A program made the translations under genes and the position numbers. Source: CAZSSH01 sp964609825 (GTDB lineage Bacteria; Verrucomicrobiota; Lentisphaeria; Victivallales; Victivallaceae). From it: a DNA stretch of 64,000 nt. The stretch spans positions 1 through 64,000 of the forward strand of contig CAZSSH010000002.1 of assembly GCA_964609825.1 (NCBI GenBank), given 5' to 3'. Of the stretch, positions 8,144 to 15,834 are shown one piece after another. A model generated the notes under the pieces. The model was given only the letters and a program-made list of their open reading frames with translations, ran no database searches and was not told the DNA's origin. Numbering within the stretch: position 1 is the stretch's first letter; the number at the start of each line of letters is the position of its first letter.

Positions 8144-8491
8144 ATGAAACAACTCATTACCGCGCAACTTGTTAAAACCTCCAACATCGGCGTCAACAAC
8201 AACCTTTTCGGCGGCCAGATGTGCTATTGGCTCGATGAAGCGGGGGCGCTCTATACCCGCTTGCACTACCCCGACCAACGTTTTGTCACCTTAAAAACCT
8301 CCGAGACCATTTTCCGCAAAACCGTCCACGTCGGCGACCCGGTGCAAATCTTTGTCACCAATGTCAAAGTCGGCAACACCTCTTTGACGCTCAAACTCGA
8401 CGCCTTCCGTTATGAGGAGCTGGTGGCAGAGCAAACCATCGTTTTTGTCTGCGTCGATGAGGCCGGACACAAAAAATCAATCAAACACTGA
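8144..8491 (+). CDS. Acyl-CoA thioesterase (hotdog fold)
   Basis: This 115-residue, single-domain hotdog protein belongs to the YciA/BFIT-like acyl-CoA hydrolase group. NNNLFGGQMCYWLDEAGALY holds the conserved Asn/Gly-Gly and the catalytic Asp on the central helix, and VHVGDPVQIFVTNVKVGNTSL matches the strand region. It would hydrolyse acyl-CoA to free acid and CoA in the cytoplasm. Chain-length preference cannot be read. It is slightly shorter than the usual 130-150 residues, having lost the C-terminal tail. The 3' end overlaps the convergent YjbQ gene by 11 bp. Confidence 0.8.
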   Translation: MKQLITAQLVKTSNIGVNNNLFGGQMCYWLDEAGALYTRLHYPDQRFVTLKTSETIFRKTVHVGDPVQIFVTNVKVGNTSLTLKLDAFRYEELVAEQTIVFVCVDEAGHKKSIKH

Positions 8492-8894
8492 CGCAATTTT
8501 CGGCCCGCTGCCACATTACGCTGATTTTGCGGCGGCGCGGTCCGTCAAATTCACAAAGATAAATGCCCTGCCATGCACCCAATACCAAACGACCGTTGAT
8601 CACGGGAAGCGTGAGCGAAAATCCCATCAACGACGCCTTGAGATGAGCGGCGCTGTTGCCTTCCTCATGCATATAATAGGGCTCAGCCTCGGGGCACAAC
8701 GACGCAAGCTTGCTCAATAAATCGTGTCTGACATCCGGGTCGGCGTTTTCGTTTACCGTCAACCCGGCGGTGGTATGATCGCAAAAGATGAAACAAACCC
8801 CGGACTCCAGCGACACGGGGATTTGCGCCGCCACAAAGTCGGTAATATCCAGCATCTCATTGCGCTCCTTGGTTTTAATGCTGATCTCCGCCAT
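8481..8894 (-). CDS. YjbQ family protein (UPF0047)
   Basis: This 137-residue protein matches the YjbQ/UPF0047 family over its full length. The conserved features are CDHTTAGLTVNENADPDVR, HEEGNSAAHLKASLMG and the final LGAWQGIYLCEFDGPR segment. Members can complement thiamine-phosphate synthase mutants, but their natural role is not settled. GGGAGG sits about 5 bases before the ATG, which fixes the start inside the preceding gene (20-bp overlap). This suggests co-translation with the DUF2752 membrane protein upstream. Confidence 0.88.
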   Translation of the reverse strand: MAEISIKTKERNEMLDITDFVAAQIPVSLESGVCFIFCDHTTAGLTVNENADPDVRHDLLSKLASLCPEAEPYYMHEEGNSAAHLKASLMGFSLTLPVINGRLVLGAWQGIYLCEFDGPRRRKISVMWQRAENCVSV

Positions 8895-9327
8895 GCTGAC
8901 CTCCCAGGATTTGATAAAGTTGATAACTTACACAGTGTCGATTGTACATCATCGGCTCCGGCCCTTGCGGAAAGCACAACGCCAGACGCACCAAATAGTA
9001 CCCCAAAAACAGACTCAATACCGCCAACACCGCATATTTGCGCCACCAGCCGGGTAAAAACGACTTGATCTTGTCCGCGCCCCACACCAGAAAAAACAGC
9101 ATAATAACCGGCAGCAACGCATGATAATGCCACATCCGCCCCAAGTCGCCGTGCCACAGCGCCAGCCAGGCGCGCCCGAGCCCGCAGCCGGGACAGGGAA
9201 CGCCCCACAAATTACTCCAAATGCAGACGGTGTCACTGCCGAGCAAACGGCGCAAAACATCGATCGCGATCAGCGATAAAATGACAAAGACGGCAATATC
9301 GCGAATTTTTTTGGTATTATCTTGCAC
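8875..9327 (-). CDS. DUF2752 membrane protein
   Basis: This 150-residue integral membrane protein has the DUF2752 hallmark CPGCGLGRAWLAL near residue 45, and about three hydrophobic helices (residues 8-25, 68-85, 93-115). The family's function is unknown, and the Cys-x-x-Cys may bind a metal or be redox active. The start appears to be GTG at 9327, with no strong ribosome binding site. It lies 16 bases downstream of the DUF4234 gene and overlaps yjbQ. DUF2752 and DUF4234 proteins are often neighbours in other bacteria, from general knowledge rather than a search. Confidence 0.8.
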   Translation of the reverse strand: MQDNTKKIRDIAVFVILSLIAIDVLRRLLGSDTVCIWSNLWGVPCPGCGLGRAWLALWHGDLGRMWHYHALLPVIMLFFLVWGADKIKSFLPGWWRKYAVLAVLSLFLGYYLVRLALCFPQGPEPMMYNRHCVSYQLYQILGGQHGGDQH

Positions 9328-9343
9328 GGCCGCTCAAAAAAAC

Positions 9344-9703
9344 TCAGACCGTCTCCGCTGGCGGCTGATCGATGACCGTATTAAGCTGCGATTGGATAAT
9401 CAGCATGCAAACGGGAAACAGACCAAATGCCGCCAGCACAATGTTTAACAAGGTATTGTCGGCCGGTACGGCAACTCCGGCCTTGATTTCGGCCCGGACA
9501 ATGTCCTTGGAGCATTTGTAAAGCCAGTAGTAAATATAAGGAAAGCAAAGAATTGCGAGCAGTACCTCGAGCCCCGGCTCAATCGACGAATCATTGAGAT
9601 AAGTCTTAATCTCATCCCGCGTGAGATACATCCAAAAGAATCCGTAAATTCCGCATGTGACAAATGTCAGCAACAACACCGCGACAATCGACCTTTTTTT
9701 CAT
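9344..9703 (-). CDS. DUF4234 membrane protein
   Basis: This 119-residue protein has the DUF4234 start motif, a basic N-terminus followed by VTCGIYGFFWMY. Two further hydrophobic segments follow (residues about 46-62 and 86-107). It is predicted to be an inner-membrane protein of unknown function. It is the first gene of a three-gene minus-strand set with DUF2752 and YjbQ. A GGAGCC stretch just before the ATG is a plausible ribosome binding site. Confidence 0.75.
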   Translation of the reverse strand: MKKRSIVAVLLLTFVTCGIYGFFWMYLTRDEIKTYLNDSSIEPGLEVLLAILCFPYIYYWLYKCSKDIVRAEIKAGVAVPADNTLLNIVLAAFGLFPVCMLIIQSQLNTVIDQPPAETV

Positions 9704-9798
9704 TTTTGGCTCCTTCCAAGATTAGACCGCTTCTGCCTTACATTAGCATTAAAGTAACGTATTTCAAGAAATTCACGCAAAATTTTAACATTTTGCAG

Positions 9799-9826
9799 TT
9801 GATTTCAGTAAAATTTGATGTATAAT
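9799..9826 (+). promoter_or_regulatory. Promoter of the ferritin gene
   Basis: TTGATT (9799-9804) and TATAAT (9821-9826) are 16 bp apart. A strong AAGGAGGAAA ribosome binding site follows at 9850-9859. No Fur-box palindrome is evident. Confidence 0.6.
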
Positions 9827-9864
9827 CACTCTTAGACAATCCATTTCTCAAGGAGGAAACAATC

Positions 9865-10389
9865 ATGATTGAGGCAAGTTTGGTCAAAGCGCTCTGTTCG
9901 CAGATGAATTTTGAGCTCTATTCGGCGTATTTATACTTGGCCATGGCCGCGCAGGCAGAGAAACTCAAGCTCCCCGGCGCCGCCAACTGGATCCACATGC
10001 AGGCGGAGGAGGAGCTGATCCACGCCAATATTTTCTTTCAGTATTTGATCGACCGCGAGTGCGACATCGCCTTTGAGGCCATCGCCAAACCGGCGTACAA
10101 GGCCGGCGATATCCTCGGCGTATTCAAATCCGCCGGCGATCACGAAAAAATCGTCACCGGGCGGATTCAGGCGTTGGCCGCACAGGCGATGAAAGGCGGA
10201 GATTTCACGACCTTGAATTTTCTCAATTTCTTTTTGTCCGAGCAAATTCAGGAGGAAAAAAGCGTGCAGCAGATCGTCGACAAGCTGGAGTTGATCGGCA
10301 AGTCGCGCGAAGGCTTGCTCTATCTTGATAACGAGCTCGCCACCCGCGCCAAACCGACCCCGCCCGCCGCCGGAGCGGGTGCAATGTAA
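9865..10389 (+). CDS. ftnA: Ferritin
   Basis: This 174-residue bacterial ferritin (FtnA type, not haem-binding bacterioferritin) stores iron as a ferric mineral in a 24-subunit cytoplasmic shell. The ferroxidase residues are visible as E in NFELYSAYLY (residue 17), the EEELIHA motif near residue 50 (Glu and His ligands) and SEQIQEEKSVQQIVDKL near residue 125. The length is normal, with an Ala/Pro-rich C-terminal tail of about 15 residues. It is monocistronic, with its own promoter and a strong terminator. Confidence 0.95.
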   Translation: MIEASLVKALCSQMNFELYSAYLYLAMAAQAEKLKLPGAANWIHMQAEEELIHANIFFQYLIDRECDIAFEAIAKPAYKAGDILGVFKSAGDHEKIVTGRIQALAAQAMKGGDFTTLNFLNFFLSEQIQEEKSVQQIVDKLELIGKSREGLLYLDNELATRAKPTPPAAGAGAM

Positions 10390-10399
10390 TATCCAATGA

Positions 10400-10434
10400 A
10401 AAACGGCCGGATTTTTCCGGCCGTTTTCTTTTTA
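10400..10434. terminator. Bidirectional intrinsic terminator
   Basis: The 11-bp stem AAAACGGCCGG/CCGGCCGTTTT, with loop ATTTTT, is flanked by T-rich sequence on the plus strand and A-rich sequence that gives U on the minus strand. It serves both the ferritin gene and the convergent galU. Confidence 0.85.
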
Positions 10435-11301
10435 TAACTCCAACGATTTCAAAAAAGCGACAAACTCGTCACGGTACTCGGGACGGCGGAGGCCGAACTC
10501 GACCGTGGACTTGAGAAAGCTTAATTTGTCACCGACATCGTAACGTTTGCCGTTGATCCGGCGGCCGTACATCGGGCGGCGGGCAAGCAGCTGCTGCATC
10601 GCGTCGGTGAGCTGAATTTCGTTGCCCTTACCGCGCGGCGTTTTGGCCAGCTCCTCAAAAATATCGGGGGTAAACAAATAACGCGAGGCAAACACGAGGT
10701 TGCTCGGTGCCTCCTCCATGCTCGGCTTCTCGACCATGCGTTTGATTTGATAGGTGATATTATCGTTACTCACGCCGTCAATCACTCCGTATTTGGAGAC
10801 GCGCGCCATCGCCACCTCCTCCAAGGCCACCACCGGGGAGTTGACTTGGTTAAAAGAGTCGATCAATTGCGCAGTGACCGGCATACTCTCAGAGTGCAGC
10901 ACCGTGTCGCCCAGCAAGACCGCAAACGGCTCGTCACCGACAAAATGTTTGCCGTAACGCACCGCGTCGCCAAGCCCGTTGAGCTCGGTTTGGTAAATGT
11001 AACTGATTTCGGCCAACCGGTCGATTTGCCGCAACTCTTGCAAAATCTGTGTTTTTCCGTTCGCTGCCAAACGCTCCTCCAGCTCCCGCGCAGGGTTGAA
11101 ATGATCCTGAATCGCATTTTTGCCCGAACTTACGATGATTAAAATCTGCTCGATGCCGGAGGCGACCGCCTCCTCAATCACATACTGGATCACCGGTTTG
11201 TCCACCAATGGGATTAATTCTTTGGGCACCGCCTTGGTAAACGGCAAAAAACGGGTGCCGAAACCGGCGGCCGGGATGACGGCTTTTCTGATTTTTTTCA
11301 T
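10432..11301 (-). CDS. galU: UTP--glucose-1-phosphate uridylyltransferase
   Basis: This 289-residue GalU makes UDP-glucose from UTP and glucose-1-phosphate. It has the nucleotidyltransferase motif AAGFGTRFLPFTKAVPKELI (residues about 11-30), DKPVIQYVIEEAVASG, the LLGDTVL metal-binding motif and VEKP. Length matches the family. It is 4 bases downstream of the TauE/SafE gene, which may be in the same transcript. Its product would feed envelope and exopolysaccharide synthesis, including the UDP-sugar dehydrogenase and glycosyltransferases elsewhere in this window. Confidence 0.95.
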   Translation of the reverse strand: MKKIRKAVIPAAGFGTRFLPFTKAVPKELIPLVDKPVIQYVIEEAVASGIEQILIIVSSGKNAIQDHFNPARELEERLAANGKTQILQELRQIDRLAEISYIYQTELNGLGDAVRYGKHFVGDEPFAVLLGDTVLHSESMPVTAQLIDSFNQVNSPVVALEEVAMARVSKYGVIDGVSNDNITYQIKRMVEKPSMEEAPSNLVFASRYLFTPDIFEELAKTPRGKGNEIQLTDAMQQLLARRPMYGRRINGKRYDVGDKLSFLKSTVEFGLRRPEYRDEFVAFLKSLEL

Positions 11302-11305
11302 AAGA

Positions 11306-12040
11306 TTACCCCACCAAAAGTTTTATGACTGAGATTAAAATAAGGATTTGAATGATGTGTTCGAACCACTTTTGCGGAAGGTTTTTTAACAACAGCACCC
11401 CGCCCGCCGCGCCGATGACCAGCACCGGGATCATCAATAAATCAATTTTGAGAGCATCCATGGTAATCCGCCCCTCGCTGATAAAAATCGGCAGTTTGGT
11501 CCAGTTGAGGATCAAAAAGAACCAAGCCGAGCAGCCCATATATTTGTCCTTGGGCAATTTCATCGCCAAAAAGTAAATCGCCGCCACCGGCCCGGCCGCA
11601 TTGGCGATCTGAGTGGTCACCCCGACCAAAAAGCCGAAAAAACCGGAAATGATCCGCCCGGACGGAATTTTTTCGGGCGCCAGACGCTGTTTGACAAAGC
11701 TGACAATCATCAGCGCCAGCACAATCACGCCGATCAGGACCCGCAAATCAGAATCTTTTAAAAAACGCAAAATCAACGAGCCAACGGCCAACCCGACAAA
11801 AGCAAAAGGAAGCAGCCGCAATAAAATTTTCCAGTCGGCATGCCGCCGGTAATAGGCAACCGCCATCAAATCGGCCATGGCAAGCATGATGAGCTGAATC
11901 CCGGTCGATTCCCGCGCCGGAAAAACGATCGACAGCAACACCACCGGCAGCACCCCGACGCCGGGGAGCGCGGTCTTGTTGATCCCGATCAAAATCGCGC
12001 TGACGGCCAAAACCGTCAACTGTACCCAATCCAAATTCAT
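11306..12040 (-). CDS. TauE/SafE family sulfite/anion permease
   Basis: This 244-residue polytopic membrane protein of the TSUP family has 7-8 hydrophobic helices. The duplicated family motif is seen in the first half as GINKTALPGVGVLPVVLLS and in the second as GFFGFLVGVTTQIANAAGP. TSUP proteins export or import sulfite, sulfoacetate or other small organosulfur anions, and substrate cannot be told here. The start at MNLDWVQ (12040) is chosen because AAGG lies 8 bases upstream. The ATG at 12070 falls inside the purC terminator stem. It is probably co-transcribed with galU. Confidence 0.85.
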   Translation of the reverse strand: MNLDWVQLTVLAVSAILIGINKTALPGVGVLPVVLLSIVFPARESTGIQLIMLAMADLMAVAYYRRHADWKILLRLLPFAFVGLAVGSLILRFLKDSDLRVLIGVIVLALMIVSFVKQRLAPEKIPSGRIISGFFGFLVGVTTQIANAAGPVAAIYFLAMKLPKDKYMGCSAWFFLILNWTKLPIFISEGRITMDALKIDLLMIPVLVIGAAGGVLLLKNLPQKWFEHIIQILILISVIKLLVG

Positions 12041-12054
12041 AATACAAACCTTAT

Positions 12055-12085
12055 AAAACAAAAACGGCAATCATTTGATTGCCGT
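12055..12085 (-). terminator. Intrinsic terminator of purC
   Basis: A 10-bp perfect stem (12064-12073 with 12076-12085, ACGGCAATCA and its complement) is followed on the minus strand by a U-rich run (complement of 12055-12063). It ends the rplU-purC unit. Confidence 0.75.
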
Positions 12086-12104
12086 AATAAATCGAAAACG
12101 CTGC

Positions 12105-13001
12105 TTAGAGCGATTTGCCGGTCAGCATCTGGTATGCCTCCAGGTATTTCTCGCCGGTCTTTTTGACGACATCGGCGGGAAGCACCGGCCCGGGAGCAGT
12201 CTTGCCCCAGTCGAGCGTTTCCAGATAATCGCGGACAAACTGTTTGTCCAAGCTCACCGGATTGCTGCCGACCTTGTAATCCTTGGCGGGCCAAAAACGG
12301 CTCGAGTCGGGGGTCAGCACCTCGTCGACCAAAATCACCTTGTCGTTGATGACGCCAAACTCAAATTTGGTGTCGGCGACGATGATGCCGCGCGTCTGCG
12401 CATAATCGCGGGCAGTGGTGTAGATCTTGAGCGACAGCTCCTTGATCTCATTGGCGCGTTTTTCGCCGATGATTTTGGCGACTTCCTCAATCGAAATCGC
12501 CTCATCGTGCATCCCCTGCTCGGCTTTGGTCGAGGGGGTAAAGAGCGGGGTGTCAAGCTTCTCGGCCTGCTGATAACCGGCGCGCAATTTGATGCCGGAG
12601 ACGATGCCGGTCTTTTGGTAATCCTTCCAGCCGGAGCCGACGAGATAACCGCGGACGATGCACTCCACCGGGAGCACTTTGGCCTTGCGGACAATCATCG
12701 AGCGCCCCTGCAAGTCTTTGACATACGGCCGGAGCTCGGCACGGGTCGAAACATCGCTGGTAATCAGGTGATTGGGCACATCCTTCATCAAATCAAACCA
12801 AAAGAGGGAGATTTGGGTCAAAACTTCGCCCTTGCGCGGCACGCCGTTGGGCATCACCACGTCAAACGCGCTGATCCGGTCGGTAGCCACAAACAGCAAG
12901 CTGTCGCCCATGTCATAAACATCACGGACTTTGCCGCGATTGATGAGCTTGAGGTGCGGAAGCTCGGTGTTGATTAACGCCTGATTGTCATCGTATTGCA
13001 T
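12105..13001 (-). CDS. purC: SAICAR synthetase
   Basis: This protein of 298 residues is phosphoribosylaminoimidazole-succinocarboxamide synthase, the ATP-dependent step of purine synthesis that joins CAIR and aspartate. Motifs include RGKVRDVYD with the nucleotide-binding loop, LFVATDRISAFDV, VECIVRGYLVGSGWKDY, and DTKFEFG near residue 210. The roughly 300-residue form is typical of Bacteroidetes, yeast and PVC bacteria. MQYDDN (13001) is the chosen start. The ORF extends to 13025, but that would overlap rplU. It follows rplU by 7 bases and shares its promoter. Confidence 0.95.
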   Translation of the reverse strand: MQYDDNQALINTELPHLKLINRGKVRDVYDMGDSLLFVATDRISAFDVVMPNGVPRKGEVLTQISLFWFDLMKDVPNHLITSDVSTRAELRPYVKDLQGRSMIVRKAKVLPVECIVRGYLVGSGWKDYQKTGIVSGIKLRAGYQQAEKLDTPLFTPSTKAEQGMHDEAISIEEVAKIIGEKRANEIKELSLKIYTTARDYAQTRGIIVADTKFEFGVINDKVILVDEVLTPDSSRFWPAKDYKVGSNPVSLDKQFVRDYLETLDWGKTAPGPVLPADVVKKTGEKYLEAYQMLTGKSL

Positions 13002-13008
13002 AATCGAC

Positions 13009-13323
13009 TCAACCCTTGACGACACCGATTTGGACGCGGGTCAAATACTGACGGTGGCCGTGGGTACGGCGATAGCTCTTGCGGCGCTTCATCTTAAAAG
13101 CGATGAGTTTGGGGCCGCGGAATTGATCGGTGACTTCGCCCTCGACGGTGGCGCCGGCAACAGTCGGGGTGCCGACGTTGAGTTTGCCGCCTTCTTCGCC
13201 GACAGCCAAGACTTTGTCAAAAGTGATTTTGGCGCCGACTTCAAGGTCGAGCTTTTCGATTTCGACGACATCGCCGGTTTTTACTTTGTACTGTTTGCCG
13301 CCGGTAGTGATAATAGCATACAT
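13009..13323 (-). CDS. rplU: 50S ribosomal protein L21
   Basis: This 104-residue L21 binds 23S rRNA in the large subunit. The sequence MYAIITTGGKQYKV, the central VGTPTV and the C-terminal RRKSYRRTHGHRQYLT are diagnostic. Length is standard. It has its own promoter (13376-13403) and an AAGGAAG ribosome binding site. In most bacteria rpmA (L27) follows. Here the next gene is purC, and no L27 reading frame is present in the gap. Confidence 0.97.
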   Translation of the reverse strand: MYAIITTGGKQYKVKTGDVVEIEKLDLEVGAKITFDKVLAVGEEGGKLNVGTPTVAGATVEGEVTDQFRGPKLIAFKMKRRKSYRRTHGHRQYLTRVQIGVVKG

Positions 13324-13375
13324 GTTCTTACTTCCTTATCGATTAAATTTTGTTTAAAATCACATATATCTTCAT

Positions 13376-13403
13376 AATATATATCCAAATTTAATCTTTG
13401 CAA
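13376..13403 (-). promoter_or_regulatory. Promoter of rplU-purC
   Basis: On the minus strand, TTGCAA (13398-13403) and TATATT (13376-13381) are 16 bp apart. They give a leader of about 45 bases, with no obvious attenuator. Confidence 0.55.
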
Positions 13404-13456
13404 GTTTTTTATCCCAAATAATCAAGAGAAATATGTTTTTTTGGGGCAATGCGCAT

Positions 13457-13493
13457 AAAAACAGACGGCGAACCGGTCAAAAAACGGTCCGCC
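13457..13493 (-). terminator. Intrinsic terminator of pstSCAB-phoU
   Basis: The 9-bp stem (13467-13475 with 13485-13493) has one G-U pair and an 8-9 base loop. It is followed on the minus strand by five U residues (complement of 13457-13461). Confidence 0.7.
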
Positions 13494-13510
13494 GCCAAGG
13501 ATTTGCAACC

Positions 13511-14188
13511 TTACGCCTTGACGCCCTCGACGTTGCTGTTATGGCGGACGATTTTGCCTTTTTCGAGGTAAATCACGTCCTCGCAGATGTTGGTGCAGCT
13601 GTCGCCGATGCGCTCAAGATGACGGGAGACAAACAACACATCCACATAATACAAAGCATAGCGCGAGTGCTTTTGCAGCAACTTTTGCGTCATCTTGCGG
13701 TTGGTCCGGTGGAGCTCGTCCAAGGTTTCATCCATCGCAATCACGCTCTCGGCCAAGGCAACATCGCGGCACATAAAAGCGTCGATCGAGTTTTTGAGCA
13801 TGGTCAACACCAAATTAATCGACTCGGTGAATTCGACGCGTTTGGCCAAGGATTTCGGCATTTCGCTGAAATTTTTGGTGTTTTTGGCAATGTTGACCGC
13901 CAAGTCGGCAATGCGCTCGAGCTCATTGTCGATTTTTAAAATGGTGATGATATAACGCAGATCCCCGGCCACCGGCTGGTACAAGGCCAGAATTTTGAGG
14001 CACTCCTCCTCGATCACCACCTCCTCTTTGTCGATCAGGTCATCATTGTCGATGATCGCCTTGGCAATGTCCATATCCTGATTCTCAATGGCGATCATGG
14101 CCGAACGCACCGCGTTTTCGGTGTTTTGGGCCAGCAATGCCAGACGGCGGCGCAGATTGGTTACTTCAATTTCGTAATGTTCTCTCAT
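13511..14188 (-). CDS. phoU: Phosphate signalling regulator PhoU
   Basis: This 225-residue all-helical protein is made of two PhoU three-helix repeats. Metal-binding motifs ELERIADLAVNIAKN (first repeat, near residue 80) and HLERIGDSCTNICED (second repeat, near residue 185) are clear. PhoU links the Pst transporter to the PhoR/PhoB sensor pathway and dampens phosphate uptake. MREHYEIEV (14188) is the start, with AAGGAGG about 10 bases upstream. The ORF continues upstream into pstB, but that part is not PhoU-like. It is the last gene of the pst operon. No phoR or phoB gene is in the window. Confidence 0.95.
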   Translation of the reverse strand: MREHYEIEVTNLRRRLALLAQNTENAVRSAMIAIENQDMDIAKAIIDNDDLIDKEEVVIEEECLKILALYQPVAGDLRYIITILKIDNELERIADLAVNIAKNTKNFSEMPKSLAKRVEFTESINLVLTMLKNSIDAFMCRDVALAESVIAMDETLDELHRTNRKMTQKLLQKHSRYALYYVDVLFVSRHLERIGDSCTNICEDVIYLEKGKIVRHNSNVEGVKA

Positions 14189-14207
14189 AGCGGAAAAACC
14201 TCCTTGA

Positions 14208-14978
14208 TCAGCCGAAACGGCCGGTGATGTACTCTTCGGTCTTGCGTTGCGACGGATTGGTGAAAATCTTGCCGGTCGTATCATACTCGATGATTTCGCC
14301 CTTAAAGAAAAACGCCGTATAATCGGAGATGCGCGACGCCTGCTGCATGTTGTGGGTCACGATCACAATGGTGTAGTGCTCTCTGAGCTCGGTAATCAGA
14401 TCCTCGATCTTGGCCGTCGCCACCGGGTCGATGGCGCTGGTGGGCTCATCCATCAGCAAAATCTCGGGCTGCACCGCAATCGCGCGGGCGATGCACAAGC
14501 GCTGCTGCTGACCGCCGGAGAGGGCGAGACCGCTCTTTTTAAGCTTGTCGGAGACTTCGTTCCACAACGACGCCTTTTTGAGCGCCGACTCGACACGGCC
14601 TTCGATTTCGCTTTTGCTCAACTTGTAATGCAATTTGATCGGGTAGGCGATGTTGTCAAACACCGACATCGGAAACGGCGTCGGCTTTTGAAAAATCATC
14701 CCGACCTTGCGCCGAAGCTCCAGCAAATCGACATCCTCGTCGAGAATATTGTCGCCGTCGATGAAAACCTTGCCGGTCGCGTAATGCCCGCGGTGAAGCT
14801 CAAAAATCCGGTTATACACCCGCAAATGGGTGGATTTGCCGCAACCGGAGGGTCCGATGACGGCGGTCACCTGATTGGCAAAAATATCCAGTGAGTTGTC
14901 AAACAGCGCCTGATGGTTGTTTTCGTAAAAAAAGTTGAGCTTTTTGACTGATATTTTGACTTTGTTCTTATCTGGCAT
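14208..14978 (-). CDS. pstB: Phosphate ABC transporter ATP-binding protein
   Basis: This 256-residue cytoplasmic ATPase powers PstCA. The Walker A motif GPSGCGKSTHLR (near residue 43), signature LSGGQQQRLCIARA (near 155), Walker B ILLMDEPTSAIDP and switch His in VTHNMQQA are intact. The PstB-type insertion with NRIFELHRGHYATGKV is present. It overlaps pstA by 11 bp, indicating translational coupling, and precedes phoU by 19 bases. Confidence 0.96.
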   Translation of the reverse strand: MPDKNKVKISVKKLNFFYENNHQALFDNSLDIFANQVTAVIGPSGCGKSTHLRVYNRIFELHRGHYATGKVFIDGDNILDEDVDLLELRRKVGMIFQKPTPFPMSVFDNIAYPIKLHYKLSKSEIEGRVESALKKASLWNEVSDKLKKSGLALSGGQQQRLCIARAIAVQPEILLMDEPTSAIDPVATAKIEDLITELREHYTIVIVTHNMQQASRISDYTAFFFKGEIIEYDTTGKIFTNPSQRKTEEYITGRFG

Positions 14979-15834
14979 GATGTTTTTCCCTGAAAATGAT
15001 CCGGCTTAATATGTTAATCGACAAGACGAGCAAGGTGACGATCAAAGCCGCGCCCCACCCGGCGGTATGCTGCTCCGGAAACGGTGAATTGGTCGCATAC
15101 TCGGTAATCAAGACCGGCAAGTTGGCGGTCGGGTTGCTGAAGTAGCCGGTCGGCCACGAGTCGCTCCACTGGGCGGTAAACAGCAAGGGAGCGGTCTCGC
15201 CGCTCACGCGGGCAATCGCGAGCAAAATCCCGGTCAGCATCCCGCTGCGGGCGGCTTTGCAGACAATATCGATGGTGGCGCGCATCCGCGTGTTGCCGAT
15301 GGCCAGCGCCGACTCGCGCAACGAGTCGGGCACCATTAAAAGCATGTCCTCGGTGGTCCGCATGATCACGGGAAACATCAAAATAGCGAGTGAAATCGAC
15401 CCGGCAAACCCGGAGAAACGCCCGGTAGTCATTACCACCAGGGAGTAGACAAACAAACCGATAACGACCGACGGCACCCCCATGTTGACGTTGGCGCAAA
15501 AGCGGACAAAGTGCCCGAATTTGCTGTGCCGGTCAAATTCGGCCAGATAAATCCCGGCCAGCACGGCGGGCACGATGCTCAAAGCCGCCGCGCCGACGGT
15601 GATAAATACCGTTCCCAAAATCGCATTGGCAATCCCGGAGTCCGGCACGCCGTAAGGCTTGGAGGGCTCGACCAAAAAGCTCCAGTTGATCGCCTTGAGC
15701 CCGTAATGAAACACGGTCAATAAAATATAAAGCATGAGGCCGATAGCGATCACCAATACCGCCAGCGAAAACATGTCAACGGCAAAATTAACCGCTTTGC
15801 GCTTGAAAATACTGCGTCTGGGTAATTTTTTCAT
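14968..15834 (-). CDS. pstA: Phosphate ABC transporter permease PstA
   Basis: This 288-residue inner-membrane permease has six predicted helices. It has the binding-protein-dependent transport loop in the region DSLRESALAIGNTRMRATI, where the EAA-type motif contacts PstB. With PstC it forms the phosphate channel. The start abuts the pstC stop (no spacing), and the end overlaps pstB. Confidence 0.94.
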   Translation of the reverse strand: MKKLPRRSIFKRKAVNFAVDMFSLAVLVIAIGLMLYILLTVFHYGLKAINWSFLVEPSKPYGVPDSGIANAILGTVFITVGAAALSIVPAVLAGIYLAEFDRHSKFGHFVRFCANVNMGVPSVVIGLFVYSLVVMTTGRFSGFAGSISLAILMFPVIMRTTEDMLLMVPDSLRESALAIGNTRMRATIDIVCKAARSGMLTGILLAIARVSGETAPLLFTAQWSDSWPTGYFSNPTANLPVLITEYATNSPFPEQHTAGWGAALIVTLLVLSINILSRIIFREKHHAR

